In this document: positions 24,635 to 38,400 of the stretch, piece by piece
Numbering within the stretch: position 1 is the first letter of the stretch
Layout: every line of letters starts with the position of its first letter
DNA from: Trochalopteron elliotii
Taxonomy: Eukaryota > Chordata > Aves > Passeriformes > Leiothrichidae
NCBI GenBank assembly: GCA_024734555.1
Contig: JANPWX010000336.1
Span: 310,001-374,000 of the forward strand
Direction: 5' to 3'
Length of the DNA stretch: 64,000 bases
Position numbers and translations under genes: made by a program
Notes under the pieces: model-generated
Databases searched by the model: none
What the model saw: the letters and a program-made list of their open reading frames with translations, nothing else
What the model was told of the DNA's origin: nothing

Positions 24635-27600
24635 CACCTATATATTCACCCTATTTCACCTATAGATCACCTGCTCCCCCAGAGTTTTGTCTTAATCTCT
24701 AACAGTGACTAGACTGAGCTCAGACACTTTGTTTGAAATAATTGGTATAATGCAGAATAGTCTCTTTACCCACCCAGAAATCCGTGCTAGTGTAACCTGG
24801 GTCAAGCAAAGTTAAAAAAAAACAACAACAACAAAATTGGAAAAAAAGAAAAAAGGAACCAGTCCCTTCTGCTTTACTGTGAACAAGTTTTCTTCAATAT
24901 TTTCATCCAAAGGATAGGGGTGAGATCTGAAGTGCAAGGGAACTGGTGTGCATTCCCTTAGAGCATTCCAAAGAATTCCCTTCATGACTCTGCTTAGAAT
25001 GACTGTTGGTGTGTGGGCAAACCCTTGGCCTGTGCATCCTCCTCCTGCACAGCCTGGACTGCCAGGAGTCACCCCCACTCCTCAGGGCAAGAGTGGGAAC
25101 TCAGTCAGTCTTAATTAGATCTTCATTAACCCTTGTCACTGTAAAGCTGGGTTTGCTGTTCACGAAGGTGTGTGGATTTACACAGAGGGTCATTCCTCAA
25201 CTTACACTTTGACTTTATTCCTCTTTTTCTCTTTGAATTTCTTTGACAGAAGTACAGCTGAAAGCCAAAGGATTCTGGTTTTAAGTCAATAGCAGTCTAA
25301 GTTGTTGGAGTTCAGCATGTGCTTTTGTGATGAGGTTAGCAATGACATGTTCACAGGTCTGAGGTATTATTATTTGAATCTTTATTCAGGTAGCTCGCTG
25401 AGGGAAGCATTCATAATCTGTATGAATTTCCACTGCAACCAATACAAAAATGAAAAAAGAAAAAATGGAACCAGAAGTAATTAAACTGATAGTTAAACCC
25501 ACACGGAAGGAACTGTGGGGGGCAGAAATTCACATAGCTTATTTTTTCAGGAGTTTGCCTTTCTTTTGTTGCCTTCTTTCAAGTCATTTCAAAGACTTTT
25601 CAAAGGGAAGATTAGTGCTGTTCCTGAGTTAGGCTCCAAATCAGAACAGCCATATGGGATTAGTTTCACCTGGAGTTCCTTGCCAAACCTTCTTGAGTTC
25701 AGGTCCCCTGCCTCAAAACCTGCCACACACCAGGGCATCCCCTGTGGCACAAACCTGCGTCTCATTATCTCCCTATTTGTGCCCAGACAAAGGCCAAGTA
25801 TGTGAATATAACATGTTCTGGTCATGCCTGTGTCAAAGCAACCTGAAAATAAGTTTATCACCTTTTATGTTTTGGTGCTATAGAGCCAAAATCCTCCTCC
25901 AGCATCCTCCTCTTGCAAACTCTGGCATAGGCTTTGGTAAGAACCAAACTTAGGAAGACTGCAAAACAACAAACCCCTGGCCTTCCTTGCTGGCTGTGCC
26001 CATGTGGAGACTGCTGGGGCTTCAGGAAAGGCAATCACAGCAGGAGAAAAGGAACTGGGAATTTTCTCTGGCTGTAGGACTCACTGTACTCTCAAAGGAT
26101 TAAGAAGCATCAGTAAAGCAGGAAGAAGAGTTCCAGCATTTGTAAGGGTGATTTACTGAGCACAAATTAGCCATTGCAACAAATATCTCATCTGATTGTG
26201 TTGTCATGCACTACTTTTCAGTATCGCTGTTGCTGGGACCAAGCAGGAAATAAATGAAAACAAAGATGCAAAAGGAACATTTAGGTATGAAGTAACTCAA
26301 TTGCCTCCAGAGCTCAGGCTGCTCTTATATTTTAAAGCTGCAAAAATTACCTGAATTTCTTTGTTTTCCCTTCTTCTACATGGTCATTCAGTTCCCCTTT
26401 TTTTCTTTCCTTTCCCCTATGTATGAGTGAACAGATATCTGCTTGATCAGTACAGGGGAGTGTAGTTTTTGCTGGAGAGAACTGGAGAGAAAATGGTGGG
26501 ATTTTTTCTTCCCTTGCAATCAAGCATTTTGCATTGAACCAACAACTTTTTATAACTTTTTGGTGCCAAAGAAGTGGAGAAGCGGTTAAGGAATGCCACA
26601 AAACCATTAGCAATCTCTCAAGCTATGGAGATAAAAAGGTACAAAGTTTAAGTGCTTACAAACCCATGGTTTCTTTCCCTGTGAAATATCAGTGATTCCT
26701 CATATTCCTGCAGGACCCATTCCCAGAGACTGGCAGTGATCATTAATATGAGGGCAGGGCTTGAGAATTTTCTTGAATTTATTTCTTCCATCTTTCTTAG
26801 ATAGTTTACATTTTTTCACGTCACAATGTAATAGAATTGATATATTTTTATATCCAGCTTTCCTCAGAGAATTGAAATTTAGTGATAATTGAAATATTTA
26901 ATAGTGGCTGCCCAATTTTTTTTTTAAAGATTATTTATGTAGTGTATAATTTTGTTCTACTGAAACATGCCAGTAATGGCCATGTATATTTTGTGGAATG
27001 CACATATAAAAATGAAAGTTAAAGAGAAACATGGTGCTCTGAAACTCGAAGTCTTTGAAGGTATTTTGCCAGTGTGTATTGGAAAGAAGACAAATGTTGA
27101 CATATTTCTGCAGAAATACTGTCATCTAGCCAAGTGTACTCATTAAAAATGACAGCAAAAGAGAAACACTAGAAAGCAAAATAGACTGAGAAAAAGCAAA
27201 GTCTGGGGAAAGACAAGAAAGAGGTGACAGGATTTTTTTATAAAAAATTATTTTCAGACATAGGCAAGTCAATAAAAGAACAGCATGTTACTCCCAGAAT
27301 ACCATGTCCCTGATATTAGATAACTGATCCCAGGCATCAGAAGAAGTTCAGTTCTGGGTATTGTATCTTTTCATATAATCATCAAACCAGATATTTATAA
27401 TTTTTTATTAATTAAACATCTCTGGATCGTGCCACTCTCACCAAGTGAACAGCATTCTGAAGTGGCTTCTTGCTGACTCTTTCAAGGTCAATCCAGGAGA
27501 GCAAAGCTTTGAATAAATTTGCATAACTTGGATTCACTTTAAACACCACCAATATTTTTTGTAATAATAATTTGGGATCCAAAAAAACATGGCTGAGGAT

Positions 27601-28756
27601 TAACAGCCTTAGACCTGGTTTAAGACCAAGATTCTATTGCCTGCAAAAGAGTGTAAAACAGTATTAAGGACAGGAATTCAGTGTCCAAGTTTGGAATTTG
27701 GGGTTTGCATGGCTCAAGGTCTCTAGCCCTCAAAGTATCCCCAAGATGTTCTCAGAGGCTTCACATGGGGCAGTGTCTGAAGGAGCCCATGTCAGCAAGT
27801 CATCCTTTCCAGTTCAGGACTCACAGAATAATCATATTCAAGTATAAATAACTGCTCTTTTTTAGTTTCAGACTTTGGAGTGAAAATTGAAGTAATTTAC
27901 AAATTAACTTCACTTCTTGTATCCAGTTGTGCTCATGAAAGAGAAGTGAATGTCTCTGCTACGAGGAGCTTTCCCCAGCTCAGTGCAATGTGTGCATGTG
28001 GCAGGTACAGGAGCAAAACTTTGTGCTAATTTCTGCCTGTTCTTCCCCCTCAGAGGGAAGAGCACAGGTGCCTTTTCCAGCTTGGAAAGTTCATGGAGTG
28101 GGATCCAATTCCAGGCTCTGCTCCTTGATGTGTCAGTGAGCAGTTGCACCCTGGTGAGAACGGCACCAGTGCTTAATGCCACTCTAGACCCTGAGCAGGA
28201 GCATTGCTAGAGGGTGTTTGTAGGCTCACAACTTCTGCCTGAAAGTCTCAGGGTGGTGTGTTGTGTATTTTACTGCCTTGGAGGATGTGAGATCTACTGG
28301 CATATTGTCAGAGGGAGGGATGGAATTATTGTGGATGCATGATGAGTGTTCCGTGCCCGTTCAGTGCTCCCTTCCTTGCACTCTGGACTGCTTTTCTTCT
28401 TCAATATTACAAATGAATCACAAGATTCACTTGTTTCAGCTGAACTTCACATCTTTCCATGTGATGGACAACAAATAGTGGTCAAAACAGGAAAAAAGGG
28501 ATTAATCTGAGCAGCACTGGAGTTTCTTTTGTGTTCCTTGAGCTGGAATTTAATAAGGGATCTGACCCTTAAAACTGAGTGAGCTAAAATGAAACACTTC
28601 ACTGGACCTTATCTCAAGTGTTGTCAGTATTACACTCTTTGAAAAGAAATTCAAAGCCTGATTGTGAGGAAAAGACAGGGGAGTGTGGTAGAAACTGGAG
28701 AGGTATTCCACTTAGCATCTGCGCCATCTTAGCCATCATTGTTTCTTGTGATAAAG

Positions 28757-28836
28757 GAAAAAAAAAAACACAACAAAACCAACCAACCAACCAACCAAAC
28801 AAACAAACAAACAAAAAAAACAAAAAAAAACCCACC
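28757..28836. repeat. (CCAA)n / (CAAA)n compound microsatellite, A-rich
   Basis: An A-run leads into about five AACC tetramers, then about four AAAC tetramers, then A-rich sequence. The A-rich, gradually simplifying pattern resembles the tail of a retroposed sequence, but no element body was recognised upstream. Confidence 0.9.
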
Positions 28837-29168
28837 AAACTTTTTTCCCAGTTGTCCCTTTGCTCTGAAGGTAGGCAGGTGGGCATCATTCATCCAGGGA
28901 AGTGATAGACCCTGAAGGCTACAGAAAGCTTCAAGCACATTTTTTAACTCTGCAGAAATGTAAATGTATTGCACCTCTGCACACATCCTGTGTCACACAG
29001 CTCTCAAAAACTACATTTCTGTCTTCCTTTGCTCTAGACCTTTGCTCTTGCCCACAGCTTCCTGCCTGCTCCTGGGAGTGTGTGGAGAAATGGTGCCTGC
29101 TTGGAGGCTGCTGCAGCTGAGGATCCAAGCAGGGATCCAGGGGAAGTCCTGCCCCCCAGCACACCTGG

Positions 29169-29590
29169 GGATGCCTTAAGTTTTAGCTTTTATATTTTTC
29201 AGATCCTGTACTGGATTAGTGTATAACTTTGAACTCTGTATAAATTGTTAGTAGGCTCTCATCACAGTTTGGTCAGACAAAGCAATCCTTCCAGGAGAAC
29301 CAATGACACCTCACAGCCTCAGGTTCAAAAACTATCAACAAAAGTAAATTGGGGAGAGCAAACTAGGGGCATGTGACTTCATTACCTGAAGCTGTAATTG
29401 GACAATTAACCCCTGATATGCAAATAGATCAAACTTACATCTGCCCAAAAAACTCATGACCATTGCCCATCTCAGGTGCAGCCTCTGCCAGGCTCCTGCA
29501 CTGCCCAAGGTGTACCTGTTCAAGGCCTTTAATAAATACTCACTTTATTCTCTATCTAACCTCTGTTCTGGTAGCCAGTCCAAAGCATCA
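29169..29590 (+). mobile_element. Solo LTR, family shared with 62,985-63,444
   Basis: This copy and the inverted one at 63 kb align over most of their length, including GACTTCATNACCTGAAGCTG followed by TAATTGGACAATTAA, a TATGCAAAT octamer-like site, and AATAAATAC..ACTTTATTCTCT near the 3' end. The polyadenylation signal lies at 29,531-29,536, about 55 bases before the end. Comparing copies gives terminal inverted repeats TGATGCCTT..AAGGCATCA. In this copy the first base is changed (GGATGCCTT) and the 3' end is CAAAGCATCA. The flanks (CTGG and GTGG) match at three of four bases, so any target-site duplication is imperfect. No retroviral genes adjoin it. Confidence 0.85.
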
Positions 29591-32168
29591 GTGGCACAGC
29601 CTGTCCTGGCTCCAGGAGGGCTGTGCTGCTCCTGCCTCCCCACCCTCTCCTTCTCCACAGACCCATAGTTGGCACAGGAAAGTGAGGAAGTTTTATCTGC
29701 TGCACCCAGCTGGAAGTCTGGCCTTGTACCAGCCAGCCATGGTGTAATTCAGACCATTACATTCTCCCAGCCCTCCTTCCATGAATTAGTAGCTGTGGAG
29801 CACAGCTATGGGCAGCAGCAAATCTTGCCTTAATTTCTGCCTTCTGGAGCCAGGTAACAGTCCAGGTTTCCATCACCACTCTCTCCCTCTCTTTCTTGCT
29901 GTCTTTTAGGGACAGGTAACAATACTACTCCATATTACACATCCTCCTTACAGCTAGATAACTAATGATTTCCACTGTGTCTCTGCCAAAATTAGGCAGT
30001 ACTCTTCATTTTATATCTGTCTTAAAGGCAGTAACAGCAGTACTGTAAATTATATACCTTTCTTCCCTTTTTCTCTGTCAGGCAGATATTGTTACACTCA
30101 TTTTATGTGTCTTTCCTGGAGCTGTAATAGTTTTCATTGTATTTCCTCAGAGCTTTTTATAGTAATGTTCCTACTGCATATCCCATAATCATAAGTGGGT
30201 GTTTTTGAGTAATCTCTGCTGTATTTTACCTGTAATATTTATGGCAATTTGAGTAATTAAAACAGTGTCCTTCGGTTAACAGCTCTCAGAAGGGTTGTGC
30301 TTTTCCTTTCTGGAGCTCTCCATGGGCTGCCTTGGAGCTGGAAGTGTTCTGTAAAGAGATCTCTGCCTGCTCTTGATCCTGGGACTGGCTGGTACATTCT
30401 GGAATTTACTCACTTTGTGCTTTACTGCCAAGTCTTCAGGACTGTGGGAGCTGAGAGGGGCTTGGCCTCTCCTTCAGAAAGCAGGTTATCCCACATGCCT
30501 GCATGTTCATCTCCAGCATTTTACGAACTGAAGTGCTGAATTCCTTGCAAGAACAGACTGCTCCTTCACAGTGCCTAATGCCCTTATTCTTGATTTTGAT
30601 TTCACAATATGAAATTTGATGAACAGCCAAGGGAAGCTTCACAAACTCAGCTACGACTCCTTGATTATTTTCTGGGATTTCATTGCTTGCTATACATTTT
30701 TCTTCAGACAGAACAAGTGTCTTCTGTGAGGCCCTGATGGAGCAGAAACAATACTGTGTGTTTTAGGTGATCTTCCTCTTTGCTGCATGTATACTAAACA
30801 GGGTAACAAACCAGTAGTCATTCCTCAATTTATGTAAAATAACTCCAAGCAGCAAGATCAACCTGAAAATCTCTTAATAAACTATTCAGTAAATGGATCT
30901 GTGTAAATAATACACAGGAATAAATTGGAACTGGTTTGAAAGCAGAGAAGGAGGGCTATATTTGCAGCACGGTTCAGAGATTATAAATTAAATCACAGCA
31001 ATTTTGTCTCCTGTTCCAACTTTTATTAGAGAATCAAAATTCAGATCAGTCTCATAAAAAGAGTTCCTTGTACTGCTTGAATCACATAAGTAAGTCTGAC
31101 TCTACTTGCAAGAGAATACTGCCTCTAAAAAAAATTAAACTGCTGCCTGGCCATGATACCAGCATGAAAACCCTGAAAAGTAAAATACATTATAAGAAAT
31201 ATTTTGTTTGAATTTTGAGATGAAATGAAGTAGAAGCTGCTTAGAAAACCAGTGTGATGTGGCTCAAGGTTAGGGGCATAACTTATGGAGAACTCTTAAA
31301 ATTCATGGAAAATTAATACATATAACTGAAGAGGGAAATTTCAGGAGTATAGCCATAGAAGTTGATGGAGACCTGTGAATAACACTGCACCCAAAACTGT
31401 GTTATTAAAATTTCCACTTTATTGCCTGGCATGGAGGTGAACTACAGAGGAAATCAGTCAGAAGTATAAAGGTCTAATCAGGACAAGCCAGTGAAAATGG
31501 AGGGCATTCTGCAACTTGGAAAGAAGCTGCAAAGTTCATTGCAAAGAGCACTACATTTAGGAGAAGGGCATCTAGCAAGGCTATTCTAAGTGAAGTTACC
31601 TTCAGCTTAGATGAGAAAAATATGCTGGCCATATTTTTTCATATAAAAGAAAATTGAATTCTTAGCCAGAATAAAGAGAGAAAAAAATATTGGAATCTAG
31701 CATGATTGTGAAATTCCCTCCGTGGTAATCTGATCTACAGCCCATCAGCCAGGGGAAGCTTTATCTGTCATTGCCTGACAAGGAGAATTTCTATAGAATA
31801 ATTTCCAAAGGAGTGAGCAGAGGTGACTCTGTCAGCAGCAGAGTACACAGAGTGCCACAAGAGCAGAGCTGGGCTGGAGCTGGGCACCTCCCATGCCAAC
31901 ACTTCCTTCATAAACCACTGGCATGAAAGTCTTGGTGTCAATTGCTGCTGATTTCAGCACATGCAAAACCAGCCTGCACAAAGAGCTTGAAAGAGATAGG
32001 TCAGTTTGTGCTGCCCACAGGGGTTCACTACTCTGCACCTCCTGTTTCCTGGAGGAAATGGTTTTATGTCTCACTTCCCTGCTTATGAAGCAGCTTTGTG
32101 GCCACTCCAGCTGTAATGGGTTCACGTTTGCCTGTCCCTGTTTGCCAGATATAGTGTAGAGGTTTGAG
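29591..32168. other. Unannotated non-coding DNA
   Basis: No supported gene, RNA or complete mobile element. AT-rich through 29,930-30,260 and 30,830-31,700. Confidence 0.55.
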
Positions 32169-32444
32169 TGTCCACCAGAACTCTGCTGTGAGATAGGATC
32201 AGGAAAAAAACAAAGCAGGCCCAGATTTAAAGGTATAAAGATAGATTTATTAACACACACTAAAAGAAGAAAATGAGAATCAAAGTCCCATCCAGCTTCC
32301 TCAGTGGTTAAATAATATGTCAATATCTAAAAATCGGCCTCTGATAGGTCCCTGTCCCTTCCCCAGGAAACTAACAGGTCCTTACAGGGTTACAGAGAAC
32401 TGTTTCTCCTTTAAATAAAAACCAAGCTGTGTTAACCCATGACA
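32169..32444 (-). mobile_element. Probable solo LTR (276 bp)
   Basis: Bounded by TGTCCACC at 32,169 and CATGACA ending at 32,444, giving a TGTC..GACA inverted terminus. On the minus strand it starts TGTCATGGGTTAACACAG and has AATAAA at 32,246-32,251, about 77 bases before the 3' end, as expected for an LTR R/U5 region. Flanking 4-6 bases do not match, so no target-site duplication is visible. A 163-codon frame crossing this element (31,832-32,323) is not a gene. Confidence 0.7.
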
Positions 32445-35400
32445 CTAGCCTTTGCCAGCTGTGGAGGGTGATGGGCACTGAAAGGCCACCAGATTGGATC
32501 CTAACTTTACATGTTAAACGTTCTATTTATCAAACTGAGGCAGGGTGTGAGTGTTAATGTGATTTCTGCAGCAGAGTTATGCACAGCCCATCACAGAGTG
32601 GTTTTTAGGCTCCCTAGAAACTCCACAGACCATGAGTTCACCCACACTTGTGGCCCCAAGATCTGTGGTACACAGGACCAAGTAAGCAGGTTCCCTGTCC
32701 CAGGTGAAGTCTTTTGAGATGACACTCTGGCTAAAGCCCCTGCCTAGTACTTGCCTTGTTGCATTGAATAAGTTAATGGAAAGATTTCTACCTTCTTGCT
32801 ATTATAAGAAAAATTGAAACTAGCTATTCTGGGTGTCTAACAAGGTCTGCCTGTCTTCAGATAGCAACATTTCAGCAGAGGCAGCTATAATAAAAGCCAA
32901 GGAATTTACTGAGGAGGAGCTGAAGAAGTTAAATTCTGATAACTGCAAATAATATGCATTGAGATAGTTTTTCCATTTGTTTCAAATAAGGCCCTATCAC
33001 TCAATTATTTCTTTATAAACCTGATAAGTTTTCACAGATTTAATGTGTTCAAGGTAGCTTATGCTTTTAAAGAGATCTGCTTTCAGCGATCTGCAAATAC
33101 TTATGTTATGATGGAGGTGGTACTAAACAAAGAAAAGTTACATAAATGCCTTGGAGCAGAGGCTTCATGTGTTAGGAATATTAAAAATAGCTCATCAGTG
33201 CTCACAGGGTCTGATTTCAGTAAAGCATGCTATGTTTTCCATCCCTTTATGCATGACTTCAACTAGAAAACCATTATGGAATTGAGAAGTATCTGAATAT
33301 CCAAAGCACAATGCCCCTTGGCAGAACTCATGGGAAAATAAGAGGGCTGAAGAGGGGAAAACACATTTAATATTCATATATTAATTGACTGTAAAGTCAG
33401 TACATTCTGTTGCCTTTTTGCTTAGTCTTTAGTTAAGTGTAACTGGTTTGTGTCTGAGTGTCAAGCTCCAGTGAAGCAGCACACAAGAAAGAAAATTCCT
33501 AAACAGAAATGTCCCAAATGAAAAACTGACTGGGATGATCCATGGTTTGAGGCTCTCTGTATTCAGATGGGGTCCAGCTTTGAACCACTGGATCCAGATT
33601 TCATAGGGATTCAGGGAGGGTCTTGAAGTCAGATTCCTTAACTCTACTCTCAAGTTTTATGGCAATCCATACCAAATCTCTTCCTGCTCTTTTAGCCTGC
33701 CTTTAGATATAAAATTTGTCTCTGGAGGGGACAGTCTGTCATTCCTTCCATAGTAACTTTTGAAGGTGTTCTTTCTAACCTTTCCCAAGGGATCAGAAAT
33801 CTCAAAATATAGCATTTCCACAAACATAATGAATATAAACAGCTGGATAAAGTAGAAAGAGTGTAAAACTATTTGCCCACTACAAATAAAGAGGTTGCAG
33901 TGGACTCTTCCTCATAGCCATCATGAAGTTGGGAACCATAAGAAAACTCAGGAGAGAGCATTTTTCTTCTTAGGTTTCACAAAACTAAACAAAACATGGA
34001 CCCATGGTACCTTTAGGTTTTTAGTATAAGATTTTCTCTTGCCTGGGACTAGCAAACAGGATTTGCTGTGGTGGGATACATCCCTTTTACCTTTGAAAAA
34101 TAACTTACGTACTCAAACCAGTCCTTCAAACATACATTTGACCCCTGATTCACAGAGCATGAAAGAGTGATTGTAACCAGATTGTAGTCCTGAAAAAATG
34201 TGAAATAATTGAGTGAAGAATTATGGGTTTAGTTTTTCTGCGTTTTTTTTTTTTCCTATTTTATTCTAATTAATTTGGAGGAAGAGAACAAAGAATGTGA
34301 TCTCTCAGAGCATTTCACCCTTCTTCAGAGAAGAGGAAAGAAACCCCAAGCAAATAAAAAATCTTGATTATTTAATTCAATTTTTGGAGTTGTCAGGATG
34401 TTTAAATCCCATCAATTATTTACGTGCAATGAGAATTCACCTGCGTTTATATTCACAAAGGCCTTGGAACTCCTGCAGGAAACTAATTTTTCTTAATCTC
34501 ACTTGCAATATGGAAATCAAAGGAAGAGCTGTTTTAACAGACACAGCAATTCTAGCACTTAGGAAACTTCTGATAAGATTGGAGTGCCTAAGATTTCCCA
34601 GGTGCTTTCCTAGGAGGGTTTCTGGCTGTCTCCTCCTGACAGCAAACCCTGAGTGTGTGTTTCCAGTCTTCATCAGGTGTCTCTGAGCCAAACTGCACTG
34701 GGCAGGTGTCAGGAGATGGTTGGCTCACATTTCATGTACCAGCAGAAACTGCTCATTATATTAATTTTGAAATGTTCATAGTGGATTTATCAATATCACT
34801 GCCAGGAGATGAGAAAGGATGAGGAATACTAGGGAAAGGATTAAAGGAAGAGCTTTGGGGCCAGTTTTGGGGGAGCTGTAGCACTTGGCTGGCCTATTTT
34901 ACTCTCCATTCGAGCTGGGTTTCAGGAAAAAGTTCCCACTGTATCCTATAGGTCTAGCAACCTAAAACAAGGCTGAATTCCTGCTAGGGGAAATCTTTCA
35001 AGATCAATGTTGCAATGAAAAATAGATTGTCAAGATAAACCAGATTAGGCATGGTAAATTTAGGATTTCAGAAGATAAGGAGTAAAGAGAGTAGTTTTCT
35101 TCTGGATATTTCATGAGCAATAAAGAGAGACAAGCTTTTTCTAGGGTTCCAGCAGACACCAGTCTCCCATGTTGTTGATTGCTGAATGTCCACCATGGTA
35201 AAGCTAGGCTTTGTGAAAGAAAGTAATTGAAAACCAATTTTTCAATAATTTTTTCCTGACCTTAAAAGCTAAGCTGGGAAATGGCACTTGCCTGGTGTCA
35301 AGGGTTTGAGATCGGATTTCAAAAAGAAAGAAGGTGTTTTTTTCTCCATAAATATATACCTGTCTGTATGTATCTCCATGGGGAAGCTCATGTATATATA

Positions 35401-38400
35401 AAAACATGTATTTCAAACCTGTATAAATATACATTTATAGATATATATTAACCCTTTATAATTGCAAGGAGAGGGACCATTCTGGCTATTGGGTCAGAGA
35501 CTGGTGATCATGGTGGATTTGGAGGTGAGGATTAAGGGTAGAGTTTATTCTCTAGAAGGACACAAGGAGGTTTCCAGTGATCCTTGTACTGGCAACAAAG
35601 ATACTGTGAAAAATATGGAACTTCTTGTATATTTATGTAGAGGTGCTGCCAAACCAGATGTATGTTTTCCTGGGGTTGTAGTTAGAATGAAGGCAGATCA
35701 CATTATTTTCAACATAAGGCCAAATAAATATTCCACTGATCTAGACAGAGCTATTACCAGGGTTTTTTTAAGACAAGCAATGTGCAGAACAGTTTTCACC
35801 CATGCATGGTGATAGAGGCAAATACCTTTCTCTCACTGTTTTGTGTAGGCAGTTCTTACCTGTGTGTGGGGTGTTGCCAGGGATTTAAAAAGAAAGCAAT
35901 GAGGCATGCAGTTTCCTACTGATTATTTTGAGGTTAAGGAGAAGAATGCTAGGTAGGAGCAAGTGGCCTCAGATTTGTTTCAGTGCTTGGCTGGCCATGG
36001 GTTCCTGCCCAGCAGCTCTCACAGGGAGCACTGGAGCATGGTTTCCTGGCAGAAAGCACTCAGGAGAATGATCCTCCACTGTTTCTGCTGTGCCCAGAGA
36101 GCTGTATTAGAGGAATGGGAGTTACACAAGCTCTGTTGATTTGGGTTGATTTGGTGTCCACAAGGAGCAATCAGACAGCAGCTTTCTCCTGATTCTATAT
36201 CGGGTTTGGAGCAAAAGTCTTTCTAGGAGCAAATGCTCTTGTGCAAGTCTCATGATTCCCCTGCTGTTTTCTGATCTGCCATCTAACTGAGACAGAGGAA
36301 TTTTGAGAGAAAAAGCAAAAGTTAGAGAGGGAAAGGCTTCCAGGGAAATGGTGTTGTGCTTCAGACTTTCTGGGATCTCTCTAGGCTGGGCAGCTGAGGC
36401 ACATGAAGAAGGAGAAGCATTGCCAAGATACAGTCTCAAAATGAGCCACAGGGCTCAGATTGCAGGTGTCTGTCCTTGGGCTTTCTTAAACAGGCTGGAG
36501 GGGATTGCTCTGTCTCTGAGGTGTCCTGAAGTGACATACAAACAGCTCTGAGTGCCCTGTCAGCCTTGGCACTGTGCTGAAGGTAAGAAGGAGCACACAG
36601 CACCCAAAAAAAATGTGTGGGTGGAGAAGATGTTACCAGGACCCACCTGGAGATGCTCTGGCTTGTGCCAGAGAATGAAGAATGCAAATGTTTAGTGGCC
36701 TGGCATGGCTGGAATCAGGAGGTGTTTGTTATTAGGACTCTTGGATCATTTACATGGGCACTGTGGCTCACTGCCCCAGGGTAGGTAGCAGGGTCTCTGT
36801 GAGAGAGCTGTGCTGCCAAAACGGCTGGGCTTTAAAGTTTAGAGGTAGTAACACTTCCACAATGGCAGGAGATTACTAAAAGGACATCACTAAACAAATC
36901 TAAAAACCCCTCCCCTGAGTTTACTCTGATTTAACTCCTGTGATTACAGCAGAGTAGCATCAATATGTGCTGGAGGGAAATGAGATCTTTAAAAAAATAG
37001 TAGTAACTGAGCAGCAGCAGATTTGTCAAGCTGGGGAGTTGCTAGAACCCCAGAGAAGATGGGCAGGGGGAACTGAGGACAAAACCTGGGATCTCTGGAC
37101 CTCTCACCCCTGGTAGTATTTGCAATAGGAGCTGCTGGAGCTTGGTGGCATTAAAGCTTGTCTTTTCAAAGAAAATTTGTTTAGGTAATGTCATGCCCTG
37201 TTTCTGAAGAAAATGACAACAGTTTCCCCCTTGGAAAAGACTCCCTAGAGACAAGTTGATGATTGAGTTTTGCAGAAATTAAAGCATACACAGACTCATT
37301 TGGCAGGGCTGCTGTGCCAGTGAAGGGAAGGAATAAATCTCTCAGAGAAGGGAAACTGCAGGGACAGCTCTGGTGTGCTCGAGACTGGCAGCCCTACACA
37401 GTGCATGTGGCACCCAGTAATGTACAGTGTGAGTCCAGAGCTCTCAGCACAGTTCTTGCCATCCCTCAGAGTCAGAGAAATTCCTGAGGATGGAGGTAAG
37501 CAGTGCACAGAGCCTGCCAGCAACATCCTGTCAAAAACACTGCATTACACTGGCTGCAAGGGTCAAACAGCACTGCAAAATACCCCCCAGGGGAGAAATC
37601 TGAGTAAGGAGTTGAGAGGCAAAAGATGTCCAATAGAATCCATGTGTGAAAGAGCCCCGGGTGGCAGGACACTGCTGCCAAAACCTGGGGCTGGGATCTG
37701 CCATGGTGTGTGTACCCTGAAGGCTTTTGGTCCCCCACAGTGAAAAATCTCATGCCACAGGACCTGCATTTCTGCTTCCTGCTGCATGAGACTTCCCAGG
37801 CTCTGTAGAAGGTAATGGGCTCTTTCTGGAGGCAGGGGGGCCCTCACTGTCAGAGGGAAACACTCAGTCTGTCCTTAGGTGAGCTTCTCACCCCAGAGTA
37901 AACCTGCAATTCTGCCTCCGTGCTTATTACACCTGGAAAATCCTGTTAGCCCGACAATGTAGCTCATTGAAGTGTTACAAAAGTGCTGAATGCATATGTG
38001 ATCTTTAAAAAAAATGTTCCTTTCTTCTGATTTTATGTATTTTAATGGCAATTTGCAAGGACTGTTCCAACAACACATGAGCAAGGCATCTAAACATGTC
38101 TGTGATTTTGTGTAGCTTCTGCAGTAGGTTCTCTATAGAGGTTGGATGTTATATTGGATAATATTATTTGTGTTCTTTTGCTTTTGAGACTGGCCAGGAT
38201 TTTGTAAAATCACACTTGTGTGAAATGAAGTCCCTCCTCTGAGTCTATGAAGGCTGGAGCAATGAGAAAAGAAAAGATATTCATGATTGTACTTTCTCCA
38301 CAAAGCTGGAAATCACCTTGTGGCTTTCTGAGTGCAAGTGGCTTTTTAAGGCCAAAGACAAATCTGAAGGACAAAGACTCAGCAGCCCTGGTGGCCAATC

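Larger units (their letters stand above)
21788..29168. other. Unannotated non-coding DNA (except listed repeats)
   Basis: No gene identified. Holds the second copy of the 79-bp repeat, a CAA-rich run at 24,823-24,833 and the AACC/AAAC tract at 28.8 kb. AT-rich segments at 26,780-27,080 and 27,370-27,560 look non-repetitive and could contain conserved non-coding sequence, but this cannot be tested here. The 181-codon frame at 24,157-24,702 runs through the dispersed repeat and is rejected as a gene. Confidence 0.5.

Noticed and set aside
24157..24702. 181-codon plus-strand frame sharing a peptide with a frame at 21,595
   Set aside because: The shared peptide comes from the 79-bp dispersed repeat. 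The differences are mostly amino-acid changing, so there is no evidence of selection for protein.
29100..29170. GC-rich segment after a good acceptor-like site near 29,070 as an exon
   Set aside because: The phase following the acceptor hits stops within about 21 codons, and no donor or conserved peptide was seen.
31832..32323. 163-codon minus-strand frame
   Set aside because: Its first part lies within an LTR and the rest shows no conserved features.
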